Positions 6,277 to 20,082 of a stretch of 57,402 nt of DNA are shown here, one piece after another. The translations under genes and the position numbers were made by a program. Below the pieces are notes generated by a model. The model searched no databases, was not told the DNA's origin, and was given only the letters and a program-made list of their open reading frames with translations. Location: positions 1-57,402 of the IMG/VR virus record IMGVR_UViG_3300046170_000427; one strand, 5' to 3'. This stretch comes from a virus. Every line of letters begins with the position of its first letter. The stretch's first letter is position 1.

Positions 6277-9200
6277 ATGATATCAACCGATTTACAGCGA
6301 GTACAGATTCAGGACATTATTGAGTATCAATTACCTGCATTTGTAAGGGATGATTTTCCCTTGGTTGGTGAATTTCTAAAGCAGTATTATATTTCTCAAG
6401 AATATCCTACTGCACCTTCTGATATTATACAAAATATTGACGAATACGTAAAGTTAGAAACTCTTCTTGATACTCAAGATGAGACAAATCTTGGGGCAGA
6501 TATTTCTTTTAGCGATACAACGATCACTGCAGGTTTTGATTTAGAGTCAAATCAATATGGAACATATCAATTTCCAGAGAGATATGGTTTGATCAAGATT
6601 GATGATGAGATCATTTTATATTCATCTAAGGACAGAAACTCTTTTAATGGTTGTATTCGTGGATTTAGTGGAGTAACTGCACTAGGGTAATGATGATGAA
6701 AAACTTACATTTTCATCATCAGAGTCTACATCTCATATTCAAGGTGCTAGAATTATCAATCTAAGTAATGTTTTATTAAAGCAATTTTTAGAGAAATTAA
6801 AGAAGCAGATTGCACCAGGATTTGAAGGTAGAGAAATTGATTCAGATGTAAATCAAAAACTATTTTTATCAAGATCTAAAGATTTTTATCAATCTAAAGG
6901 CACTGATGAATCTTTCAGAATTTTATTTGCTGCACTTTACGGTGAGAAAGCAGAGGTTGTCAAACCAAAAGAGTTTTTGTTTAAGCCTTCTGATGCTCAA
7001 TACAGAAAAACACGAGATATTGTTGTAGAATCAGTTGTAGGAGATCCTTCAAAGTTAAAAAATCAAACTCTCTATCAAGATGCACATCCTGAATATGGTA
7101 TTGAGGGTGCATATGCTACGATTGTAGATTCTGAAAAGATATTAAGAGGAGATAAAACTTACTATCAACTTAGCGTAGACTTTGATTATAGTAAAGATAT
7201 AGATCTTACTGGCGGAACTGTATATGGAGACTTTACTGCTCATCCAAAAACTCAAAATACTGTTTTAGTCGCAACTGGTTCTTCAATAATTGATGTTGAT
7301 TCGACAATTGGTTTTCCAGATAAAGGACAAATTTATGTTAATGGACAAAGTGGAATTTTAACATATCGTTCAAAAACAATAAACCAGTTTACTGAAGTAG
7401 GTTTAGCACATACCTCTACTTTTGGAACAAATTACCAAATTAACGCAGGCACTGAATTAAACTTGAATGTAAGTGCATATGGGTTTGAGGGAATTAGCGC
7501 CGTCTCAGTCGCTTCTAGCGATGCCTCAGCGGTAGGAATCGCTACCACTTCAAAGATCGAAGTTAGAATTGGAAAAGTTCTTGATGAGAATTTTATCTAT
7601 GATAAAACTTCATATTTCTCTAAAAATGATAATATCAAAATTAAATCACTTGGCATTGATGCGTCAAAAGCATTAGATAATAGTTGGTTTATAAATGTAA
7701 GTCCTAAGTATGATGTAAAGAGTATATCGATTATTGATTCATCCAATTTTACATATTCTATTGAAACAATTGCAAGAAATAATTTAAAAATAGGTGATAA
7801 AGTAACTGTAATTCAATCTGATAGTGCTGAAAAACAAGGCGTCGTTATTGATATTGCATCTGCAAAGACTTTTACATTTGCAAGAGCTGGGGAATTAACT
7901 GGAAGCAAATTCAGCGTTAGAAGAGATATTCTTAAACCAAGTGTCAGTAATTTAAATTCGGATGATTATTCATATATTGAAAAATCCTTTGCTAATGTTC
8001 AAAACACTTACACAAAATATGATGGTGATGTTTTAGTTGCGTCATCTTCTATTCCATCATATCATGACACCCCATTAAACTTTTATGATAGAAAAGTATC
8101 TTTAAATGGGGAATATAATGGAGAACTTTTTACTCATACACGTAATCATGGATTTTATACGGGCGATAGAGTTTATTATGAACCATCAATCAAAAACAAT
8201 ACCATTTCTATTGATAATCAAGATGTAATAGTAGATTCAGTTATAAGCAAGTTTCCTGAGATTGATTCGGGTGTTTATTATGTTAAAAGAATAAACAATA
8301 ATCAATTTAAAATTGCTTCAAGTGTCACCAATTTATATAATGATACTTTTGTTTCAGTATCCGGTATTGTTACTGACAACTATTTCTGTCCTAGTAATTT
8401 TTATAATAAAAATTTAAAACATCAAAAATTATACAGACAATTTAAATCTCCAGTTAATGATGGAAGAGAATATAAGACTCTTCCTGGTAAAACTGGAATG
8501 CTTGTTAATGGTGTTGAAATTCTAAATTATAAATCCGGAGATAGTGTATATTATGGAAATATCAATAGCGTAACAGTTTCTGCTCCAGGAAGCGGTTATG
8601 ATGTTATTAATCCGCCTATTCTTTCTATTCAGGATTCTACTGGAATTGGTGCCACTGGACTTGCAAATGTTAAAGGTTCTTTAGCAAGAATTGAAATCTT
8701 AGATCCTGGATTTGATTATGTAACAGATCCAATCATTACTATTACTGGTGGAAATGGATCAGGAGCTAACGCATATGCAAATACTAAATCAATCACGCAC
8801 TCAGTCTCCTTCTATTCAACATCAGATAACATTCAAGTAGGACTTTCATCAGACACTATTGGGTTTTCAACTTTCCACAGATTTGAAGAATCTGAGAGGG
8901 TAATTTATAAAACTGATGGACAGACTGCTGTTGGCGGTATCACTGACAATTCCGAATACTATGTAAAACTTATTGATTCTAAGACAATAAAACTATTTGA
9001 AAAAGAAAGTGATGCTATTTCTGGATCAAATCAGTAAGTCTTACTTCAAATGGGTAGGTATTCATAGATTTGAGTCATATCACAAAAAACGTGTCCTTTC
9101 TGATGTAATTGTATCTTCATCTGGCATTAATTATGAAAATAAGGAGAGAGTATCTGGAGTTTCAGGAATAAACACAGCATTAAATCAAATTAATATCTTA

Positions 9201-12200
9201 AATCATGGGTTCTACTCTGGCGAAACTGTAACCTATTCTGGAAATGCATCGGGACTTAGCAGTGATCAAACATATATTGTTACTGTAGTTGATTCTAATA
9301 ATTTTAAATTGTCATCGGTTGGTGTAGGAACAACTGCAAAATCATTCTACTATGACACTAATCAGTATGTAAATATTAAATCATCTGGTTCTGGATCTCA
9401 TACTTTCAACTATCCAAGTATTTCGGTTAATATTTCAGGTGAAATTGGAGTATCTACCTTCAGTGGACAAGATTTTAACGCAAAACTACAACCAGTATTT
9501 AGAGGTTCAATTGAGTCAATTCATTTAAGCGATACTGGTGTTGGTTATGGTTCAAGTGAGGTTATCAATTTTAATAGGCAACCATTAGTATCTCTTTTAA
9601 GTGGAAGAGATGCAGCACTTCTTCCAATTATCAATGATGGAAAAATACAACAAGTTCTAGTAACAAATGGTGGATATGAATATAATTCACCTCCTAACTT
9701 AGTCGTAAATGGTGTTGGAAAGTTTGCAAAACTTACACCAGTTATTAGTGGTGGACAAATTGTTAGAATAATTGTTGATAATCCGGGAATTAATTATACA
9801 GATTCAACAACTGTGAGCGTAATCGCTAGTGGTTCAGGGGCAAATCTCAATGCAGATATTAATCAGTGGACAATTAACCTCTTTGAGAAGTATCAAGATA
9901 TTATTGGTGAAGATGATGGCATTTTAGATACTTCTATTACTGATGAATATGGTATTGAATATACTCATCTTTTTGCTCCTAGAAAACTTAGAGAATCTGT
10001 ATTTGGACAAGTTATTTCAGACGGAGATGGAATTAAGTACGGAGTTTCTGATTTAAGATTAGATTCTTCAAATACTGAGACTGAATCTCAATTTCACTCT
10101 CCAATTGTCGGATGGGCATATGATGGAAATCCAATTTATGGGCCTTACGGATATGATACAAATACTGGAGGAACTGTAAGAGCATTAATAAGTGGTTATA
10201 AACCATCACAATTAAATAATCGTCCCCCTCTCTCCACATGGAAACAAGGATTTTTCTGTGAAGATTTTGTATTTACTGGAGAGGGTGATCTTGATGAACA
10301 CAATGGAAGATATTGTGTAACACCCTGATTTTCCAAATGGGGTTTATGCATATTTTGCAACTATAAATCCAGGTTTTGTTGAAAGTTCAGGGACTTTTGA
10401 AGGTTTTAAACTGCCACAATATCCGTATTTTATTGGTAATAAGTTTAAATCTAAACCTAACGATTTTAACTTTAAAAATGATTCATATCAAGAAAAATAT
10501 GATATCGAAAATAATAATTGGTTAAGAAATACCAATCCATATGGACTTACATTGGATAATGTTTCATACGATTATTTCATAGAACCATATAAAATCTATG
10601 ATGAAGTAATTGACATCACATCTACTTCCGTTGGAACAATCGACAGTGTTGGTATTGTCACGGGAGGAAGTGGTTATCAAGTGGGAGATAGAATTGTATT
10701 TGAAACTCTCCCCGGTTCTACACCGGCAAAAGCAAAAGTTTCTGAAATTTCGGGTAAAGTAATTACAAACATTAGTGTTGCTTCTTCTACAATTTCTCAA
10801 ATTGAAGTTTCTCCTATTGATTCTTCTGGAAGATTTGTAGCATTCTCTCAATCGCCCCACAAATTTACAAATACTGATTTAATATCTTTATCTGGATTTA
10901 ATACTTCTATCAGTTTAAATAATAATTCTTTTAATATTGGTGTTTCTACTAATTTCTTTAATCTTGCAAATGCAGTAGGAACAACTTCTGCGACAGGTAT
11001 CGTTACTTATTTCTCAATAAGTGGTGGAATTATTGATAGTGGTGAACTTTCAATAAGAGAGAATGATATTTTAGCAATTGGAACAGAAAAGGTTCGCGTT
11101 TTAAATGTTGATAAACTTAATTCAAGACTAAGAGTTGAAAGAGCAGTGGATGGAACTGTTTCTTCTGCTCATACTGCTACGACATCTATCTCCGAACAAA
11201 GTCGTAAATTCACTTTTATTAGTTCTAGAGAAAATAAAGTTAAATTTGAAATCAATAAACAAATCTATTTTGATCCAAAAGAAACTTTAGGGATCGGAAC
11301 TTTAAGTGGTGTTGGTATTGGATCTACAATCTTCTTCTCAAATCCAGGTGCAGGTGTTACTCAAGTATTCATTGAGAATAGAGGTATTTTCTTACCTAAT
11401 CACGATCTGAAAACAGGTGACGTTGTTTTATATAACAATGGTGGAGGACAATCCATTGAAGTGGTATCTAATCCCTCTATAGGGACTACTTATAGAATTG
11501 CAAATAGTACACCACTTTATGTGGCAAAAATAAGTGAAGATATTATTGGAATTCAAACTTTTAAAGTTGGTATCGGATCAACAGGAACTTTTGTTGGTAT
11601 TGCAGATACCACAATGAACTCTGGACTTCTATTCTTTACTGGTATTGGTACTGGAACTAAACATAGTATCAAAACAATAAAAGATAATGTCGTTATTGGT
11701 GAAGCAAATAGAAATGAAGTAACAGTTTTTACTGCATCGACTCATGGATTAAATATTGGCGAATCAGTCAAAATGACTGTATCACCAGGAATCACCACTA
11801 CTGTTACAGTTAAGTATAATGATCATAATAGAAGAATTGTATTCAATCCTCTTGGATTTACAACAGCCGGAGTAAGCACAAGTCAAAATACAATTAGTAT
11901 TAGTGATCACGGATTTAATACAGGAGATAAAATAATTCTCGATTCTAATCCAGCTCCTACTGGATTGGAGGATCAAAAGATTTACTATATTTCTAGATTT
12001 TCTAAAGATAAAATCAGACTTTGTGAATCGAAATATGAAACTGAAAAATTCCAACCTAATTTTGTATCAATTGATATTGCAAGAAAAGGAAATATTCTCC
12101 CAATTAACCCACCTTTAAATGTATTTTCTGGCAATACTGTAATATTTGATCTGAGTGACTCTTCTTTATCTTCTTTAAATGCATCTACTCTTTATTCTGC

Positions 12201-15200
12201 ATTTAACTTGAATCTCTATAGAGATTCTAATTTCACGGACAGATTTGATGGAACACTTTCAAATAATACCTTTGAGATAACAAAATCTGGAAAAGTTGGT
12301 ATAGATGCAGATGCTAAACTTACTTTGTCAGTCAATAATAATGTACCAGAGAATCTCTTTTATAAATTCTCTATTATAAATTCAGATTTTGTAGATTCGT
12401 CTAAGAAAGAAATTATTGTAGATAAAGAAGTAAGAGGATTTAATAAGATTGATGTTGTAGACAGTGCATATCAAGGTGAATTTGTACTCACAGGAACTGG
12501 ATCTACTTTCTTCAAGTATGACATACTAGAAATTCCTGAGAAAACTTCATATTCATCCATTGATGGTGGTTTATCTTACAATACAAATTCTTCAAATGCT
12601 TATGGCGGCATTTCAAGTATTGATATTACCTATAAGGGTGCAAATTATAATGAAATAGTTGGCGTATCAACGATTGTTGGGATAACTACAGGAACTGGTG
12701 CCATTCTTGAACCGTCAAGTAATACAATTGGTAAAGTTCTTTCAACAAAAATTGAAAACATTGGTTTTAATTATCCAACGGATAATACAATTCGTCCTAC
12801 AACAAATCTCCCCGAAGTTCTTTTACTTGAATCTTTAACCTCATTTGACAAAATAGGCATTTCTTCCGCTGGAAGGAATTATAATATTGCTCCGGATCTT
12901 GTTGTTCTTGATGGGGTAACTGGAAAAAATATTGATGATGTTGATCTTTTCTATAAACTTGGAGATTCTGAAGTAACTATTAGAAATAATACCAGAGGAA
13001 TTTCAAATATAACCCCTACCATCATTCCAATCAACAATTCAAACGGAGTTGCAATCGACAGCATTTCTTTTGACATTGTTAGTAAAAATGTAACAGTTGG
13101 ATTTAATACAGGATTTAGTGATCAATCTCCATTCGCTATTGGCGATAAAGTTCTTATTGAAAATGTAAGCGTTGGAGTTGGATCAACTGGATCTGGTTTT
13201 AATTCAGTAGATTATGATTATAAATTGTTCACTCTGACAGATGTAAATATTCCTCTCGGCGGTGTTATTGGCGTTGTTACCTTTAGCCTTTCGGGAATTA
13301 TTGAAGATAATCTTTATGCTGGAAATTATGACTCAATCAATTCCGCAGGAAGAATAATTAACCAGAATGCTTTCCCACAATTTAATATTGAACTTAAAAA
13401 GAATGATTTCTTACTAGGAGAAAATATTGTTTCTGACAGTGGAGAAGGAAAAGTAAATAGCTGGAATAATAAAATCGAACTTCTTAAAGTCTCAACCTCC
13501 AGGGATTTTAAAGTTGGAGATCTTGTAACTGGACAATCTTCTGGAACTCAAGGAACTGTTAAGTCAAAACTTGAATATAATTCTGAAATCAAGACGGGAT
13601 CATCATCCATTGTTGAAAAGGGATGGAATAAAACCACCGGATTCTTCAATAACAATCAACAAAGAATTCCTGATAATTTCTACTATCAAAACTTCTCTTA
13701 TGCAATTAAGTCTAAAATTCCTCTACAAAATTGGGATGACGCAGTAAGTTCACTCAATCATACTGCAGGATTCCTTAAATTTAGTGATCTAATTATTGAA
13801 TCTAATGATCAAAACCCTAATCTTGGAGTCTTTACAGACGAGTCTTCCAATGTTTCTTTGACAGTCGATATACTTCCAGTCCCTGTATATGGTGGAGGAG
13901 ATTTAAGGGGTGAATTTGGTGGTGGTATAAGTCTTAATTGTTACCCTGCTTTTGATTTAGTTACTGAAAATTCCAAAACTGCTTCAGGGAAGGTTTACTC
14001 TGATAGAATTTTCTTAGAAAATAGAGTTCTTACTGATTATTTTGAATCTGTCGGAAACAGAGTTTTAACTATTGATGATTTTAGTACACAATTTAGCGAC
14101 GTAGAGCGTCCTACAAGATTCAGTATTGTCAAGAAGTTCTCAGTTGATCAGAGATCTAAAAAGATTCTTACTTTTGTAAAAGATAAAACATATGCTGAAA
14201 GACAAACTTCTATAGTAACTTTAATTCAAGATGGCGTAAATGCGGAGGTTCTTAATTATGGAAGAGTCGAAAATTCATTAGATTTAGGTTCATTTGATTT
14301 TAGAATCGAAGGTACAGAAGGACAACTATTATTCTATCCAACTAAGTATCAAAATAATAACTATAATATTTCATACTGCAGTTTCGATCTTGATAATGGT
14401 GTATCTGGAATTGGAACGTTTGCTTTGGGTGAGATTTGTGACATTGAATCCACTCAGGTAGAAATTCCTGCTTCAACAAAAACTACTATTGTAGGAATTG
14501 CATCCACATATAGATCATCTAAAGTTTTAGTAGAATTCAATTCTAATACTGGAGTTTTTGGTTTTAATGAACTTAATATTGTTCATGATGGTACAAATGT
14601 TGAACTCTTAGAATATGGAGATCTTTCAACCGATATTGGATCAACTGTTCTTGGATTTGGAACATATTCTGCCGAAATGTCCTCTGGAACCATAAATGTA
14701 GATTTCACTCCAAATCCTGGATTCGCTCTTACAGCAAATACTGTTAGAGTTTCAATGTCAAGCACAGAATCTGTTGGGGTAGGAACAACTGTCATTGGTG
14801 GTTTTGGTGAGAATATTGCAGAGTTGCAATCTTTCTATACATCGATTTCTTCATCTGCTACTCCAGGTATCACCACAATTGCAGAATACACTTGTGGTGG
14901 TGTAAATGACTATTCCGCAGCATATTATTTTGTTAGTGTAGAAGATACCACAAATAATGAATATCAACTTACTGAGTTGATTGTTTTGAATGATACTAGT
15001 GAATCATACATTACTGAGTATGCCAAGTTAACAACAGGAAGTGATATTGGAACATTTGACTCTTATGCAGATTCATCTACAACGCAACTAAGATATACAC
15101 CTCCTGCTAATGTAGATGTTGAAACAAGGGTATTCCAGCAAGCTATTCAACTTGTAGAAATTGATGACACTTTGAATCATGAAATTGATTTAAATAATGC

Positions 15201-18200
15201 ATCAGTGACTGCGGGTTATGGTTTCTATGAGGGAACTTTTGTAGATGTTAAGAGAGCGTTTGAATTAACTCATAATGGACTTCCAATTTTCCAGAGAAAC
15301 TTTGATGGAAGCAATACTGATATTGTAGATACAACAAACAATACAATTAGAATTCCAGATCACTTCTTTACAACAGGAGAACCGGTAACTTACTCAGTTG
15401 GGGTATCAACTAATGTTCGTATTGGTATTGAAACAACATCATTTGCTGGAATTGGCAATACTAATATCCTTCCAACCACTACCTCAGTTTATGTAATTAA
15501 AGATAGTGATACTTCAATTAGGTTTGCATCGTCTGCGCAGAATGCCAACGCAGTAACACCTGTTGCTATCGGAATAACTGGTGTCGGGATAGGAACTTTC
15601 CACACTTTAACATCAAGTAAGCAGAACACAAAATGTGTTATTGCCCTCGATAACTTTATTCAAAATCCGATTATTTCAACCGCAGTAACAACTACTGTAG
15701 ATAGAGAAATTACAATTGGCGATGCTGTTATTAAAACTATTGGAGTAACATCGTTCTTTGCATCTGATTTGATACAAGTTGAATCAGAAATTATGAAAAT
15801 CAATACTGTTGGTTTTGGTACAACTAACGGACTTCTAGTTGATCGTGGATGGATGGGAACAGGAATTGCAACTCACCCAGTTGGTGTTGCTGTTACTAAA
15901 GTTGATGGAGCTTTATAACATTGTTAACAATACTATTAATTTTTATACCGCACCTCATGGGCCCACTCCTTTAAGTTCAACTACAAATCCACCAGATGAG
16001 AGAGATTTCACTGGAATAACCACTTTCTCAAGGTTCCAAGGAAGAACATTCCTTAGATCTGAAAATACTGGAAGTGCGAGAGGTGCTTATCATTCAAATT
16101 ATGTATTTGATAGTGTTGCAGATCAATTTGATGCAACTACTAAAACATTTACTTTGAAATCTCAGAATGAAAATGTAACCGGATTCTCAACCAATAATGC
16201 TGCTGTTCTTATAAATGGGGTATTCCAAGGGCCTACTGGACAATTATCCATTGATCAAGATTACACATTAAGTGAAGCATCAGGAATTAGTAGTATAACA
16301 TTTACCGGAACTGCTACTTCCGTTGCATATGATCCCAATAATGCCAACATCCCAGTTGGTGGATATGTAGTTTCTGTCGGATCTACAAGTGGATTAGGTT
16401 ATCAACCACTTGTTTCTGCTGGTGGAACCGCTGTTGTATCAATTGCTGGAACAATTACGTCAATCAGTATTGGTAATACTGGTTCTGGTTATCGTTCTGG
16501 TATTCAAACCGTCAATGTTGGCGTTTATACATCTTCAACAGGTAGAACTGGAATTGAATTTATTGGAACTGCTGCGGTAAGTAACGGACATATCGTTAGT
16601 GTTGCTATTACAAATCCAGGATCTGGATATCTGATTGGATCAGAACCAATAGTTGTATTTGATGCCCCACTTTCATATTCTAACATTCCTTTAATTTATT
16701 CAGAAGACTCTCCAGCAGGAGTTGGAACACAAGCAACTGTTGATGTTGTTGTTGGACAAGGATCAAGCATAATAGATTTCAATATTAGAAACTTTGGATA
16801 TGCTTATAAGCAGGATCAAATTCTTACTATAGAAACTGGTGGGTTAACTGGTATTCCTACTGATACAAATCATATATTTAAGGAATTCCAACTTACTGTA
16901 GATAAAGTCGATTCTGATAAATTCTCAGCATGGCATTTCGGTGAATTAGAACGTCTTGATAACATTAATGATGAATTTAATGGAGTTAAGAGAAAATTCA
17001 CATTGAAGAGAAATGGATCTCCAGTTACTGTAAGAGCAGCAGTAGGATCTAATATTGATGTTAAATCTACACTTCTTATTTTTATTAATGATATTCTACA
17101 AGTGCCTGGAGAAGCATATGAATTTAACGGTGGTAGTGTAATTAACTTTGCTGAAGCACCTAAAGGAGGTTCTAGTGATACTTCATATGATGGCGATACT
17201 TGTAAGATTCTCTTCTATAAGGGGACAGGCGATGTTGATGTTACATTTAACAATGTTCTTCCAACTATAAAGGATGGTGACGAATTAAGTGTCAGGGGTG
17301 ATGAATCTTTAGTTCCTAACTCTGTTGATCAAGAATCAAGATTAACAACTGAGATAATTTCTACTGATACTGTTGAAACAAATCCATATTACGGAAGAGG
17401 AATTGATTCCAACCCAGATCACGCACGCACAGTGACTTGGTGTAAGCAAACTATTGATAAAGTTGTTAATGGTAAAATTGTAAGTAAAGCAAGAGAATTA
17501 AATTCTGCTTTAATTAATCCAAAAACAAATATTATTCAATCTGTTGGTGTAGGATCCACTCAAATTTTCGTCGAGAGTGTAATTCCATTCTTTAACCCCG
17601 ATGATGAAAATCAAACTACTAAGAATCAACAAACCATAAGAATTGTATCGCAAAACAATCTTGTATCTGCTGCCGCAACTGCAGTTGTTTCTATAGGAAA
17701 TACTGTTGAATCAATCACAATTGGTTATGGAGGAACAGGATATGCTTCTGCACCGTCTGTAACTATTGAAACTCCAGTGGGACTCGGAACAACCGCAAGA
17801 GCAACAGCTACTGCAACTCTGACTGGAGACACTGTATCTTCAATTTCTGTTTCTACACCAGGAATCGGATATACACGAACTTCTATCCCTCAAGTCCTCA
17901 TTGAAGCACCATCAATTACCAAAGAAACAAATAGAACGTCTCTTTATGAGGGTGATTTTGGTGAAATCGTTGGATTAACATCTACCTCCGTTGGAGTTGC
18001 TGCTACTGGATTTGATATGGAATTCTTTATCCCTATTGATTCATTCTTACGTAATACAAAGATTGTTGGTACTGCAGTTACTATTAGTGATATTTCAGTT
18101 GGTGATTACTTTACTGTTAAAAATAGCAATGTAGGAAGTGGCGTTACATCTCTATATCAAACTGGCGAAACATTAGGTGTTACAACTCAATTCCTTGATT

Positions 18201-18487
18201 CTGTTTATGAAGTAGCAGCAGTTTCTGTTGCTACAACTGCTGTGGCAGGTGTTGGCATTACATATGTCAAAAAAGTTACCGTAAGTGTGGAAGATCTTGG
18301 TGATATAACTGGTATCGGACTTACTGAGTTTTACGGTGAGTTCTCATGGGGTAAAATAACACTTGGTGATAGAACAAGTGCCTCAGCATTTGACGCATAT
18401 CTATTAAATGGCACATCTGGTATTACAACTGGTGGTGTTGTAAATAGAGTTGAACCTCTCAAACTTGTAGGATACTCTACAACATAA
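6277..18487 (+). CDS. 7: Giant gp7-position baseplate wedge protein (~4069 aa), broken by five single-base indels
   Basis: One very long gene lies between gp6 and gp8, the place of T4 gp7 (1032 aa). It reads in segments 6277-6690, 6686-9037, 9037-9057, 9054-10328, 10327-15918 and 15914-18487. Removing three inserted bases and adding two missing ones gives 12210 bases, 4069 residues. The N-terminus (QDIIEYQLPAFVRDDFPLVG; SKGTDESFRILFAALYGE) is the cyanophage gp7-type wedge start. Around residues 1270-1370 lies a YHYH-like domain (SPIVGWAYDGNPIYGPYGY; LDEHNGRYCVTP). Many copies of a glycine-tyrosine beta motif (GSGY with PP or AP and V/I-x-I strands) fill the remainder. Assignment to gp7 rests on position and N-terminus. 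Confidence 0.8.
6685..6687 (+). other. Frameshift site: extra G in GGG (gp7-like gene)
   Basis: The frame of segment 6277-6690 reads GVTALG then TAA. Removing one G makes it continue GNDDEKLTFSSSEST into the 6686-9037 frame, which carries the expected conserved residues KGTDESFRILF. A one-base homopolymer insertion is the simplest explanation. Confidence 0.75.
9034..9035 (+). other. Frameshift site: missing G (gp7-like gene)
   Basis: Here the frame reads SGSNQ then TAA. Adding one G (CAG-GTA) gives SNQVSLTSNG for the next 20 bases, up to a second defect at 9052. Confidence 0.65.
9052..9054 (+). other. Frameshift site: missing G in GGG (gp7-like gene)
   Basis: After the correction at 9034 the frame meets TAG at 9055. 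A fourth G in the run restores NGVGIHRFESYHKKRV and joins the 9054-10328 segment. Confidence 0.65.
10326..10326 (+). other. Frameshift site: extra T (gp7-like gene)
   Basis: Inside the YHYH-like domain the frame ends CVTP then TGA. Deleting one T yields CVTPDFPNGVYAYFATINPG, exactly the expected domain continuation, in the frame of the 10327-15918 segment. Unlike most of the other sites this is not a homopolymer. Confidence 0.75.
15912..15914 (+). other. Frameshift site: extra T in TTT (gp7-like gene)
   Basis: The frame reads KVDGAL then TAA. Removing one T gives KVDGAYNIVNNTINFYTAP and runs on to 18487 without interruption. Confidence 0.75.
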
Positions 18488-18489
18488 CT

Positions 18490-18497
18490 GATAAATA
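18490..18497 (+). promoter_or_regulatory. Late promoter (GATAAATA) before gp8
   Basis: GATAAATA, two bases after the stop of the giant gene and 20 bases before the gp8 ATG at 18517. Confidence 0.65.
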
Positions 18498-18516
18498 AGT
18501 AAAAAACTACGCAAAA

Positions 18517-20076
18517 ATGGCTGCGATTATAACTGATCAACTTCGTATATTGAACGCAAAAGATTTTATTGCTAGTGTTGCATCCACTAGCAACTCTTTC
18601 TATTCGTTTGTAGGACTTCCTAATCCTACTGATGTTGATGCAAGTTGGGATAGCAGTCCTCCTGATCCAAGGGATAGTTTTGATGAAGAGAATAATTATT
18701 GGGACACAATGATTGCTCTCAAAAAAATTGATACTGATGATGTGAAGCAAGTAATTAAAAAGATTACTTGGAGATCTGGTACAACTTATGACATGTACCG
18801 ACACGATGTAAAAGCAGAGAGTCCTTCAAAACCATCAAATGCGATTAGTTTATACGAAGCAAATTATTATGTAATGAACTCTGACTACAGAGTTTACATT
18901 TGCTTACAAAATGGAACAAGTCCTGAAAATCCAAGTGGTAGAGCATCTCTTGATGAACCCACTTTTACAGATTTGGAACCTAGAGAAGCGGGAACAAGTG
19001 GTGATGGTTATGTATGGAAATATCTTTATACTATAAAACCTGGAGATATTGTAAAGTTTGAATCTACAAACTTTATGCCGGTTCCAAAAGATTGGACTAC
19101 AACAACTGAAGCAAATATTTCTGCAGTTAGAAACAACGCTAGCACCAGTGGACAACTCAAAATTGTAACAATTACGAATAGAGGAGTTGGATTAGGCACT
19201 GCTAATACAACTTATACTCAAGTTCCTATCAAAGGTGATGGTAATGGGGCAGAGTGTACTATTGCTATTAACAATAATTCAAATGTAGAATCAGTCACAA
19301 TCTCAAAAGGAGGTTCTGGTTATACATTTGGAACAATTGATTTAGTTGCAGGGAACGTGCCTACGGGAACGACTGCTCCAGTTTTTGATGTAATTGTGCC
19401 ACCTCAAGGAGGACATGGTGCAGATATTTACAGAGAATTGGGAGCGAGAAACGCATTAATCTATTCAAGAATTGAGAACGATTCTGAGAATCCCGATTTT
19501 ATAACTGGAAATGAAATTGCAAGAATTGGATTAGTGCAAAATCCAAAAGCATACGGCACATCATCTAATCTTTCATTAGATAAATCTGCAGCAACTTATG
19601 CACTTAAACTTACAGGTACAGGATATAGTTCTGCTTCTTTTACTGCTGACTCTTTTATTACACAAACTGTGGGATTCGGATCTACAGCAGTTGGTAGAGT
19701 TGTATCGTATGATCAAGTAACAGGAGTTTTAAAATACTGGCAAGATAGATCCACTGCAGGATTTAATACCGATGGATCTAAGAATACTGATCCAACATAT
19801 GGATTCAAAATGAATAGATTCACACCTGGTATTGCAGATGGTGGATCTTTTAATATTATCGGAGGATCTACAACTCTTGCAATTCAAACCTCATTTACGG
19901 GTATATCTACCGAAATAAATAGTCGTACTTATTACCTGGGGCAGTCGTTTAACGAGGGTGTTGCTCAACCTGAGGTTGAAAAATATACGGGTAATATCAT
20001 TTACGTCGATAATAGGCCCTCTATTACCAGATCGTCCAGTCAAAAAGAAGATATCAAAATTATCTTGCAGTTCTAA
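18517..20076 (+). CDS. 8: gp8-like baseplate wedge protein
   Basis: A 519-residue protein with the cyanophage gp8 signature: MAAIITDQLRILNAKDFIA at the start, SFYSFVGLPNPTDVD (27-41) and NNYWDTMIALKKID (59-72). T4 gp8 (334 aa) forms a dimer in the baseplate wedge and binds gp7 and gp10. The extra length here is mostly a beta-rich insertion (about 211-275) containing two copies of the glycine-tyrosine motif (TITNRGVGLG; TISKGGSGYTFG), which also occurs in the giant gene and gp14. It is followed six bases later by the DUF4815 gene, so the two form one unit from the late promoter at 18490. Confidence 0.9.
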   Translation: MAAIITDQLRILNAKDFIASVASTSNSFYSFVGLPNPTDVDASWDSSPPDPRDSFDEENNYWDTMIALKKIDTDDVKQVIKKITWRSGTTYDMYRHDVKAESPSKPSNAISLYEANYYVMNSDYRVYICLQNGTSPENPSGRASLDEPTFTDLEPREAGTSGDGYVWKYLYTIKPGDIVKFESTNFMPVPKDWTTTTEANISAVRNNASTSGQLKIVTITNRGVGLGTANTTYTQVPIKGDGNGAECTIAINNNSNVESVTISKGGSGYTFGTIDLVAGNVPTGTTAPVFDVIVPPQGGHGADIYRELGARNALIYSRIENDSENPDFITGNEIARIGLVQNPKAYGTSSNLSLDKSAATYALKLTGTGYSSASFTADSFITQTVGFGSTAVGRVVSYDQVTGVLKYWQDRSTAGFNTDGSKNTDPTYGFKMNRFTPGIADGGSFNIIGGSTTLAIQTSFTGISTEINSRTYYLGQSFNEGVAQPEVEKYTGNIIYVDNRPSITRSSSQKEDIKIILQF

Positions 20077-20082
20077 GGAATT

